From Phlebotomus papatasi (Eukaryota > Arthropoda > Insecta > Diptera > Psychodidae): a DNA stretch of 64,000 nt. Position 1 is the first letter of the stretch; each line of letters opens with the position of its first letter. This document shows positions 25,501 through 35,600 of this stretch, in pieces. The DNA is taken from positions 42,408,001 to 42,472,000 of the forward strand of contig NC_077222.1 of NCBI RefSeq assembly GCF_024763615.1, written 5' to 3'. The notes under the pieces were generated by a model. That model had not been told where the DNA came from. It saw nothing but the letters and a program-made list of their open reading frames with translations, and did no database searches. Made by a program: the position numbers and the translations under genes.

Positions 25501-26221
25501 TTTTACCTTGAATATGAATGACTGCAAATTTTTCACTGCAAAAACCTCAAACATTCTTAGGAAATTATTTTATTTCACTTTCTGTGGCATCTGCATTGAG
25601 AGTTCAATATCAATAGAGAAAAAAAATTAAAAATTCAAACAACTTCAGCTCCGTTTAGGACAATGACGCAATTGTGAGGAAAAGCTGCTAGATAGATAAT
25701 TTTTGTTTTATTAATATTCTTAATTTAACATATTTTTCTAAGTTCAACATCTCACGAAGCTTTTTTTACCTTTTCAGTTCAAGGAATCGAACGTGTTGTG
25801 TTGGAAATGACGACAGCAATGATCACGAAAACGGCCATTTCTACCACTTTGTCCATCCTCACTACCTGTACCACGGAACTGGTATCAGCAGAGAAGAGAA
25901 GAATTTGTGAGTCTGCAAAAATTCCCAGAATCTTAGCCAGGAAATAAGTATTGAATTATCCTTTCAGGTGCTTTTTCTACGATCGTTTGGGCACGAATCT
26001 GGCTCCTGACTGCACCATTTATTGGAGCTACAACAATTTTTGGCGAATATGTTGCACAAACAGCCTTGTCCTGCATGTCCATTGTAGGTGGTATCCTCAC
26101 AATGCTAATCTCAAGTCCTCGTACACTGCCGATGAGGAAGAAGAAGACGAATCTCCCGCCAGAACTGACCACGCCCGGAGTTTGGACCGTAAAGAGTCAC
26201 CAAGAGAAAGCCGGCGCCTAA
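16551..26221 (+). CDS. SLC22-family (organic cation transporter-like) membrane transporter
   Basis: Six exons joined by GT-AG introns with consistent phase: 16551-17086, 19968-20122, 20192-20360, 21429-21889, 25778-25906 and 25968-26221, giving 567 residues. This is a major facilitator superfamily carrier of the SLC22/OCT type, expected in the plasma membrane moving small organic cations, zwitterions or carnitine-like solutes. Family marks seen: a large extracellular loop after helix 1 with three N-glycosylation sites (N67, N108, N122) and several cysteines; a SPRR element (about 181-184) in the helix 2-3 loop; FEQFWSIGVILLP (about 247-259); and PDSPRWL (290-296), the SLC22 signature after helix 6. 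The tail is basic and hydrophilic. The 69-bp second intron was placed because it restores GAVIFSDITAGKYKT. The substrate cannot be told from sequence, and insect relatives include carcinine and beta-alanine carriers. The N-terminus is probably longer (see 16365-16550). Confidence 0.92.
17791..18678. mobile_element. Long-TIR element in transporter intron 1
   Basis: 888 bp flanked by TA. The left end AGGGGTTACGTAGGTCAAG is matched by the inverted right end ...CCCACATAACCCCT. The arms remain similar for about 170 bp (for example TTAATTCAAGCTTCTTAGGC against GCTTAAGAGCTTGAATTAA). No transposase frame is visible. Confidence 0.75.
19261..19476. mobile_element. MITE of the GGATCAGC family, copy 1
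   Basis: About 215 bp in transporter intron 1. The left part AAGGGCCCAAATAGATTCAG leads into GCTGATCCTCCAGAATATTT, and the right part is the inverted form (AAATATTTTCGAGGATCAGC, then CTATTAACGCCCT). A second copy is at 50125-50323, and a partial left end at about 41480-41520. Confidence 0.7.
23327..24192. mobile_element. GGGGAGACTGGGGCAAA-type element, copy 1 (carries a nested MITE)
   Basis: 866 bp flanked by TA, with ends GGGGAGACTGGGGCAAAAT and ...GCCCCAGTCTCCAC in inverted order. Internal segments (for example TTCCTATAAAAATATG and AAGTTGTAGAG) recur in the copy at 50913-51835. It contains an intact 270-bp insertion at 23748-24017; without that insert plus its 3-bp duplication it is about 593 bp. 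Confidence 0.85.
23748..24017. mobile_element. TGGCTCCGGCACACC-type MITE (Harbinger-like), nested copy
   Basis: 270-bp near-palindrome with perfect 16-bp ends (TGGCTCCGGCACACCT and its complement), flanked by TTA on both sides. A 3-bp TTA/TAA duplication is typical of PIF/Harbinger elements. The uninterrupted homologous site exists in the related host element at about 51657-51669 (CCTTTTAGAAA), so the duplication can be read directly. About nine diverged relatives occur in the window. Confidence 0.8.
24325..24541. mobile_element. Palindromic MITE (GGGTAAAGTGATACAAG ends)
   Basis: 217 bp flanked by TA. The left end GGGTAAAGTGATACAAGTTG is matched by the inverted right end (...CCAATTTGTACCACTTTACCC). 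Non-coding. Confidence 0.8.
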
Positions 26222-26595
26222 TCAAACCAAGTTTACTTATAATAAGTACAAGATTGATTTTATATTCTTCTGTAAATACTATAAAAAGTGATTATAATAA
26301 TTTATTTCCAATTGTTAAAAAAAAACGTTTTCTTTGGATTATGAATTGGCGAATCAACCCAAAAATTTTCCCAAATTGTTCATAGATGGCACTGCGATAT
26401 CCCTGACACACTGTCAGTGCTGTCAGTCGCTGTCAAATTTTTGTGCATGGAAATAACGGCCGGTTTTGTATAGTGCGTGTATTTTATCAATTTTATTAAA
26501 GTTTAAGCTATTTTTGTTTAACAAAAACATTCTCAAGGTGAACCAGAAGAACTTCTCCAGCAACTGTAGTATTTGATTAAAAGTTTTTCGGTGAA
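26222..26595 (+). promoter_or_regulatory. Intergenic gap: transporter 3' end and distal TACC promoter/5' UTR
   Basis: Only 374 bp separate the transporter stop from the first TACC start codon. The first half should hold the transporter 3' UTR (AT-rich, no textbook AATAAA seen right after the stop). The second half has short direct CTGTCAGT repeats (about 26409-26434), which could be regulatory. No TATA box was identified with confidence. Confidence 0.35.
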
Positions 26596-26688
26596 ATGGA
26601 TTCTGCAGACGGCAAAAACATTAATAACTCTGTCGCGTCCTCGCGCCCAGTTCTCCGTGAAGTAAATCGCCAGGAAATTTTAATGCAG
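26596..26688 (+). CDS. tacc: TACC distal first coding exon
   Basis: ATG at 26596 opens 31 codons (beginning MDSADGKNINNSV and ending REVNRQEILMQ), ending in phase 0 at the donor GTAAAT. The exon is GC-richer than the flanks and is preceded by a plausible leader. Linkage to TACC rests on phase and position: the next compatible acceptor is 37462, almost 11 kb away. It could instead belong to an unseen transcript. Confidence 0.5.
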
Positions 26689-29600
26689 GTAAATGATAAT
26701 TAATTGAAATACGTTTTATGGGCCTTCAGGAACAAGTCTGCAAAGAAAAATTGCCAAAAACTTTGCCGGTTGAGGAGTAATTTAAAAGAATTCCATGATG
26801 CATTTTACGCATGTACCGCTCGCCCTTTGAGTGCAGTAGTATGGGCAAAAAATTGAAAGTTTTTCAATCAATATGGCTGAAAGTGGATCATTTTCGGGAG
26901 ATTCTCTGCGGTTTTTGCTAAAATAAGTCCCCAAAGGGTCAGTGATTGTGGTGTTATTGTGTGGAGGATTTCACAGGAAGGTGCTTCGGAGCAAAATTCA
27001 CTTCCAGGAAGGCGTTTGAGCTGAAGAATTGAGGGTAAAATAAGTGTAAACACGTTGACAGGAATCTCTTCCGATGCCCATCTTTGCATGGAAAAATCCC
27101 AAAATTCCTATGAATTCACAGTTTGAGCTCAATCTAATTTCGTAGTTGTGTAGTCTTTGTCCCATGGGAATGTTTCTCTGAAAAAATTCACTAAAATTTT
27201 GGCTTTCTAGAGAGAGAATTCATTGCCTTATTGTCTGAGAAGAATTCATCTGCAATTTTTATCTTCCTTCCCATCCTGCAACTTATTGGAACTAATTAAT
27301 CGATTCCTTCAAATTCTTCTGGCCATAAATCACTCAATCACCAAGTTGAGAGACACCCTCCAAGCTCCCGGATGGAGTTTTTGGCCTACGAGACGTGTTG
27401 ACGGAAGAAGGAGGAATATAAATAAAATCATTGAACTTGGAGACTCTCCCTCTGTTCCTTCCTCTCCGGGCTAATTTTAAACAATCTGCCCAGAGTTTAC
27501 TATCAAATGCGAAATACAATCACGTCCAATGATTTCTCTTTGATTTCACAAGACACTGAGGAAGAGTGAGGTGAAAAAAAGTAGCATAACAATGTGCTAA
27601 GTTGCGGGAAAATGAACGGCAAGTGCAATAAACTTCTGGGATTTATTGGAACCAGAGATTCATAATTTAACCCTTGAAGACTAATTCATAAGAATCATTC
27701 CTAAAATTGGAACCTATCGCTGATCATTTCCGGAATTGAAAGACCTCTCAAATAAAACCAATTTCAATGAAATTAAATGAGAAATCTAGAGTCGTTCGAC
27801 TCTCGACCTTGAAAATGTGTTAGCAGGGTTAGAAGGGATAATTCTAGGTCTTTTGTTTTTTCATGGTAAGCCCTTTTTTAGGACGAATATGAAACCGGTT
27901 CACCAAAAAAAATAAACAAATAGGGTGGAGCAACCACTTATCGCCACTTTTAGGAAAAAGTGAAATTAACTGAATTTTATAACTTTTAACAACTTATTAT
28001 CAAATACAGTTCTGTCTCTCTATATGCACACTCTCTATATGCACAGCTTTTGTGTCGGTTGCATTCAAAATCAATTTGTTTACATTTTGACAAAGTAATA
28101 AAGAAAATTATTTTCTTGGTAACTAATTTTTCTCGTTTTTAATTATCCTAATTTTATTTTTTCTGTCTCATATTATATTTAAAATAACACGGGAAATTCT
28201 AGAACAATAAAAAAATAATAATTTATTAAAAGAAGGAGAAAAACCGTTGGGAATTTCAAAAAAAGGTGTGCATATTCAGAGAGAGAACTGTCAAAAAAAG
28301 TACCCAAACTGTGCATATAGCGAGACAGCACTGTAACTCAAATTTGACACAAAGTTACTTAGATAGGGTAAGTGTGCCAAATTCCGGCCAGCTTGCAATT
28401 TCGGCCACCTTTTTTGAATTTTGAATGAATTTTTGGTTTTTACATACTCTAGAGATTGTACAATACAAAAAAATAACAAAAAATGTAGTTTCGACAAACG
28501 AGATGACGTGAAAAAGGCATTAGAAGAATTCCTGAAGGGCATTCAGAATTCCTGAAAGGAACTATGAGAGTGAAGGTGGCCGAAATAGGCCACCAAAGCT
28601 ATGTCTACATTTTTATTCATTTTAAAATGTATTAAGAATGATTTTAAAGTAAATAAAGACAATAAACTGTCTACAAGTTTCTAAGCAACACTCCTTAAGT
28701 AGAAGAAATAAAACAATCAATTTATATTAAAGATATTACATTTGAAACTTGAGACTTTGGCGCTTGCATGCAACTATGCCGAAATTTGGCACACCTACCC
28801 TATATTGGCTCAAAACAATAGTCCTATAATTTAACGCGAGTACTTAAAAAACTGATTTTTATTAACAATGAAAAAATAACCACTTCGTCGCCACTTTTTA
28901 CCACTTTTCGCCAGTTCTGTAACCACTTCTCGCCACCCACTAGAAAAGGTCAAAACTCGATTATTTTACCCAATGCTATAAAAAGAATATACATTGAGCA
29001 TTCTTTTTCCTCATGATCACATTATTACTCACTTTAAAAGATTATTTTTTGCTTTTATTTAAGAAATCAAATTATTAGACTATTGCAAACATTAGTAAAC
29101 AATGCAGATTTGGCAACTGAGAATCTACGAAGTGAAGTTAGCGTCACATATTGAAAAGCTATGGCGACAGGTGGTGAATCAATTTTAGAATATTACCACT
29201 TTCCGCAATGGCTGATTTTTCCATAAATTAATATAAAATGAAACATTTACTAACTAAATACAAATTTTATGTATTCGCCGAATGCAATTAAATGTTCAAT
29301 AGACAAATTATTTATTCAAAATCGTAAATTTTGTTCGATAAAAGTTTCATAACACTTACTACCTATATTTGGTAAGAAATATTGGATTCTACGCACTTGC
29401 TCAAAATGTTCCTCTAAAAAATGCTCAAACATTTAAATTCAAATCATTAGAGTTTTTCGACTCTATAAGTAACAGCATTAGAGATACAAATAATTTTCCT
29501 GCTAATTTATTTCACAACTAATGGAAAAATTGCGATTTCAATATAAGTGGCAAAAAGTGGGACACTAGCGAGAAGTGGTGATTCCACCCTAATTTTTCGG

Positions 29601-32600
29601 ACTTGTTACTTAAAGGACAAAGTATCTTTCTATAGACGAAAAAGAATGTCAATAAACTTAAAATTTTTTCAATAAACTTATCAAGGAACGATTAAGTTTT
29701 CCAATTGAATGACAGAAAATTAAGGTTGCAGCGGAGTGAGCATGATGGTCAATAAAAATCAAATTTGGTAAATACATAATTTGAACAAAAAACTTACTTT
29801 TTATGCATAAAAATAGTAAAATTTAAGGAGTTCTAAACTATTTTACCAACTAAATATAATTTAAAGGGTGTCGGTCAAAATTACGAATGCCAGAATCCCG
29901 ATAGTCACAAATCTAAACAGCAAAATCCCGAAAAGGTCAAAATCTCGAATGGATCTTAATCCCGAATAGCCCAAATCCGGAATGGATCAAAATTCAGAAA
30001 AGCTAAAATCGAGAATCCAAAAATCCCGAATTCTTAAAGCCTCCAAACATTTTGTCCCTTTCAGGATTTCGATCTATTCGAGATTTTGGGTTACGGACTT
30101 TTAGCGTTCGAGATTCTGGCTTTTGGGATTTTGGGCTTTCGCCTTTCGGGATTTTGGTCTTTCGGGATTTTGATTTTTCGGGATTTTGGTCTTTCGGAAC
30201 TTTGGCTTTTCAGGATTTTCGTTTTTTCGGGATTTTGGCTATTCGGGATTTTAGCTTTCGGGATTTTGACCACCACCGAATTCAAAATGATTTATTAAAT
30301 ATCCACAAGATTAGCAAAAACAATTAATTTTGGTTTGCAATGTACTAAATTTGAGCTGTACTTTATAGCAAAAAAAATTCATGCAAGTTTCGGCAAAAGG
30401 AAAATAAAATTGTGTTTATTTTACCTTCAACCTTTATTAACGTTAATAACATATTATACGCTCTATACGCTCTTTTGTAAAGTTTTATGTTTTTTTATTA
30501 CTGACCAAAATTTAATATTTTCTTGAGCAAATAAAATTTTAAAATCTTAATGCTACTTCAGTGAAGTTTTTAAATCGGAAAATTTTCATGAAATCAAAAT
30601 CCATATTCCTTTATTTCTCAAATATTTTGCTTATGTTTATCCCTCTTCGTACGTTTTTTTTTGGTTTTGAACATTAAACCAAATTTAATTTAATTCAATC
30701 AAAATTCAATCAAATTTCGAGTGTGAAAGTGTAAGATCTAAAAATTGTGCCAGAAACATTACTGATTAAATTTAGTCACCAAAAATTGCTACTTTACTGA
30801 ACAAAAATACAAGAAATTATTGAAATCTAAAAATTAAGGTCCAATCGTAAACTTCTTGTAATGATCAAGATCAAACTTCAGAGATTCCCCAATAGCAATA
30901 TCCGTGCAGACTCCATGTAAACAATTGCAGGGCAATAAGCGGCATATTGTGCACAAGATGTGCGGAAGAAAGAAATGAAAATGTTTGAGATGAAGCAGCA
31001 GTTTCTCTCTCTGTTTACACCCAGAACTTTTCTTGAGGTTTTTTTTTCAATAGTTCTCTCTCCCATCAAATTTTCCTCCTAGAAGAATGAATATTCATTT
31101 TCTCGACCAAGAAGATCGCAGTTCAACTTGTCGCTGTGTCTTTGTTTTATTTTTAGTCGATCGCCCCTGCTCTCTTTCTTGTCCCACTCGCGTGTGACTC
31201 CTTCGCCAATAATTGAGAAATCTCACGATACCCATACACTTCCCAATGGTCCACGACTCTTGGTAGAAAGCACACGTTGCCGGAGTCGCTCGCGCACCAC
31301 ATCTCTCGAAGTGCCAAAGTAAAAGAATATTGTGGTTAATTCTTGTGCCAGTGTAATTATTTGCTTTGAAGTTCCACCAAGTTTAAAATAAAAATCCCAT
31401 CAGGATGGATTTTATCCTGTCCAAGATCATAAGTCGCCCACGCAGTGCACCTGATCCGAAAGGGTGTGACGTAAAAACAGTGGCCAATGGCAATAGTGTC
31501 GAGGTCAGTGCGACGATCTAATTTCCTGAGCTAAATCCCTCAAGTAACCAAGAGAATCTGAGTCGTTCCGCACGAAAAATTGCATTTTTCCAACTCAAAT
31601 TGCTATCATTTTTTTTTCTCTTCAGCGTCTCGTTAATTGAATGTCTTAATATAAAATGTATGAAAGTAGAATATGCGATTTTGCTATTTACGCCAAAATG
31701 AATGAGTGTCTGTTTGAGCTAAAAATTTGCGCTTCATGCCAAAGAAATTGCTATTTTGGCCAGAAAAAAAGACTGCCCAATATATTTTACAATTAACCCA
31801 TTGAGAACTCCTCCTGGTAATATTCATAATCAATCTTGGAAAAATGCGAAGAAAATCTCCAAGATGCATTTGGAATTGAGGAATGAGGCGTTAGATAAGT
31901 GTGAAGAAAATTACGTATTATTGTTCAGTCAATTAAACGCTCAAATTAACAGTGTGAAACCGATAATACGAACATCTAATGGTTTATGGTTTTAATTATA
32001 AGAAGATGAAAGCTGTAAAGGGCTAAACTTGGCGATCTAGAATCTGCATATTTTAGCAGATTGTTATGAATCATATCATTAATGTGAGATTTGTGAAAGA
32101 ATTAATTTTCTCTTTTAATAATACGCTTCAGTTACGTGCTTAAGAAAATTTTATATGTAAACAAATAAAATTATAATATTTTTTTGTTCTGAACCGTTTG
32201 TTCCGGATATTTCATTTTGCATTAATTTTATATTCTCATCCTGTGGCTGTTGAGAAAATTCCTTTAAAATGCAAAAGGTTTTGTTGTAAGACTATATTAA
32301 TCTTAAAGACATGACATAGTGGGCATAACCTGAAACCCCAATTTAGAAACATTTTATACACGGAAAATGTAAAATTTGAGTCTGTTACAGGACAATCACA
32401 ATATTTAACGTATTTTCGGAAGTATGTCTTATGCCCAAAGCACAATAACTTTTGTTTGTAAACATGTTTCCAAAATATTCTATAGGAGTGAGCGAAATGA
32501 CTAGATCTAGATCTCACTCACTCTCATTGAAATGCCAAAAACATGTTTACAAACAAAAGTTATTGTGCGTTGGGCATTATACTCGAAAATTCGTTTTAAA

Positions 32601-35600
32601 ATTTGATATCGTATTCCTCTTTCTGATTATGTTTTTTTTGCAATTTTGAAATTCGGCCTATAATAATTAGTTAAGGACAAATATTAATAAATTGAACAGC
32701 TTTTTATTACTATTCAAACTTATGAAATCCTAAGATAAAAATATTTTAATTTATCCCCTCAAATTAGCAAAAATAACCCCTTTTTAACTTCCTAAGGTTA
32801 GAATTCAGTGCAAGAATATTAAATTAAAAATTAATAGTACTATTTTAATTAAATGAAATTGAAATTGCTTTTTTAAAGAAATATTGACAGTGAATGGAAG
32901 GGAGTTCAGAGTAAACAAATTTAAAATGAAGAAAAAGTAAAAGACAGTAATGCATAATATCTTTTTACTATTCCTTTATTCGAAGTTAAATCCTTATCTG
33001 TTCTCAGTAAAAACAAAATGTGAATCAGTCTTCAAACCAGAGATTTAACCCAGTTCCCAAAGATCTTAAAATCCTAAATAGCAACCAATTTTATTGGTTT
33101 TCCAGGATCTAATATTTGTCCTATAGACCTATATAATAGATCCAATCTTAAGTTAAATTTTTCCAAAAAAAAAACTCGATTGATAAGTAATTAGTGCAGT
33201 AAAACCATATGGCTAAGAAAATCTCTCTATAGCAAAGAAATCGTATTCCTACGTTCAACGCCTTAAGGTCATACTGTTAAAGATATCGACAAGTGTTCGA
33301 TAGCCTCAAAAAGTCAACATTTATTAACAATTCTTTTTAATATTTCGTATTCCTTTTGTTTTTCTCCTTTATGGCCTCTACACATTGGAAGCTTTTTTCG
33401 CCCAAAATTGTTTTGTGTGTGTGGAGGCCTTTACTACCAAAATTTTCGCTTTTTGATCCGATACAGTAATTTAAACTTAGCCTATGTAATATCGTCCGTA
33501 TACGACAGCAATCTCCATAAAGCGGTCTTCAAACTAGAGGTTTAGCCCAGTTTCCAAATCCTAAATAGTGATCTTTTTTATTGCTTTTTCGGAATTTATT
33601 AGGTCATCTGTCATTAATAATCCAATCCTAAGTCAAGTTTTTTCAAAAAATCTTGATTGTTAAAAAATTAGAGCAGTTAAGCCACATGGATAAATCTTCT
33701 ATACGGGGTTCAGACCTAAGGCTTGGCCATAAAGCATAACTTCTCTAACTTCTTATCAGTCGAAAATTTATGGAAAATTTTACTTTAAAAATGGACTATT
33801 AAGGGCAATTAATCTATCTGAATCAGAAGAACAAATTAAATTGGTTGCTATGTGTGATTTTGAGACCTTCGGAAACTGGGCTAAACCTCTAGTCTAAAGG
33901 CGGTCTTAGGTCTGAAGCCCGTAATAACCCTAAATTCCTCACTTCTAAAATGTCGATCGACGCTAGGTAAAAAATCTATCAACTTTGGGTAAAATTCGAT
34001 TCTTTTAAAAGATTTTGAAATGATTAAGATGTCTAAATCATTTCTAAACGATAACAAACGATAAATACGTTTTTAGCAATAATTCAATGCTAAATGGACA
34101 TTCTACTTAAATTAAAATTATTTTTAAACGAATCTAATAATCTTCAGAATCTTCCGAATAATTCGGTCATTCCATCAGTTGTTCTTCATCATATTCTCTT
34201 AAAGACAAACAATAATAAAATTTTAAATCCTATTGTTTTCTTTACACAAATAAATTAACATCCCAAATAAAATGTATACCAAGCATAGGGTACAATGGAG
34301 TGATTTGAAATCAAACATAATTATGAATTTTGTAACTTCCGAACTGTTTTAGGTGGACAAAAGAAAAGAAACCAGAAGTACTCTTGTACTTCTTCTTCTT
34401 CGTGACGTTCTTTTTCTCATTACTCATATGAACAGGCAGAGATTCTCAATATTCCAATTTAGGTCGAATTCCAAATCACCCTATTGATTTCTTGTTGGAG
34501 ATTCCCCCATAGTACCTCAATGGGAAAAGTTCTGACTTTGACTTTGCAGGCCCTGGATTTGATCCTCAATCAAGCAGATTAGCACTATAAATTGCAAATT
34601 CAAGAAAAATATATATTGGACTAAGGAAACAAGAAGGGAATGAAATATTATAGTTAATCAGTAAAATATTAAATTTTTGTAAATAAAATAAAACTTTATA
34701 AAAATTTGGTCTAACTTATAGCCTCTACACACTAGAGACATTTATGTCCATATTTGACAATTTCTGAGAGTATTTCTCAACCGAATGGTATCATGTTTGG
34801 GCTTATTGGCAAGGTCTTGGAATTTCCTAATGAAGTGAACGAACAGGTTCATAGCCTATAGCTAATTACTGCTCGCCACGGAGAGAGTAGTAATCCCTCG
34901 ATTTTATACCCCCCCCCCCCCTCCGCCAAATTTTCACCTTCCACCCCCCGTACACCACTTTTCTCAACAATTCTTCACGTTTCAGACGATTTCTGAGAAA
35001 TGTCGTCACACTGTTTGTCCGTCTGTCCGTTCGGCTGTCGCCAGCTCTAGAGACCAAACGGTGAAAGATAGCGAATTGGGACCTTCGGGGACCCCCCCTG
35101 ATAAGTCGACCCAATGATCATTAACATACCCCTCATTTTCTACCCCCACCACTCTGCTTCCCCTCCAAAACTAAGTTTTTTTTATTGCTCGAAAACACGT
35201 GCGATTTTTTTTCATTTTTGGATATGTTTCAGAGATTCCGTTGAATCATTCCTAATTAACGGTTTTGCAATGTCAAAGGTTAAATATAGGCTCTAGAGAG
35301 CGTATTTCTCATTCTAGTGGAATCATATTTGGGCTCGTTGGAAAGGCCTATTACTAGTTCCAATTGGTTCTGAGCCGGTTTAAATCAGCTTAAATCGGTT
35401 GTGATTCGGTAAACGGTAAATGATACGAAAGCACTTCTGAGGTATAACATCTAAGTCACGAATTCAAGCATTTTGCAAGAAAAGCATGGGATGCTTTTCC
35501 ACCCTTTTATGTTTTTAAGGCAATATTTGTAAAACTCGCAAAATTATAGTAAAAAGAGGTAATCCCGATGCTTTTCATAAAGTGCGACTTTAACGCTTGT

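Larger units (their letters stand above)
21890..25777. other. Transporter intron 4, transposon-rich
   Basis: A 3.9-kb intron with a consensus donor (GTAAAT) and a pyrimidine-rich acceptor (ACCTTTTCAG). It holds three inverted-repeat elements (23327-24192 with an insert at 23748-24017, and 24325-24541). 21890-23326 and 24542-25777 are AT-rich with nothing recognised. Confidence 0.7.
27923..29589. mobile_element. GGGTGGAGCAACCACTT-type element hosting two other MITEs
   Basis: 1667 bp flanked by TA, with ends GGGTGGAGCAACCACTTATC and ...AAGTGGTGATTCCACCC in inverted order. Subterminal CGCCACTTTT-like motifs recur (28890-28935 and 29550-29580). It contains the separate elements 28007-28333 and 28366-28800, each with its own TA flanks, so the host is the oldest of the three. 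No transposase frame. Confidence 0.8.

Noticed and set aside
27665..27680. TTAACCCTT resembling a piggyBac-like end (a similar sequence lies at 12590)
   Set aside because: No inverted partner ending in AAGGGTTAA at a plausible distance was found.
29880..30270. Regularly spaced short repeats resembling a CRISPR array
   Set aside because: Units are contiguous or nearly so, variable in sequence, inverted between the arms, and lie in an insect-type genome. There are no unique spacers of constant length and no cas genes.
34287..34485. Possible MITE with GGGTACAATGGAGTGATTTG and CAAATCACCC ends
   Set aside because: The inverted match is short and interrupted; kept only as a note.
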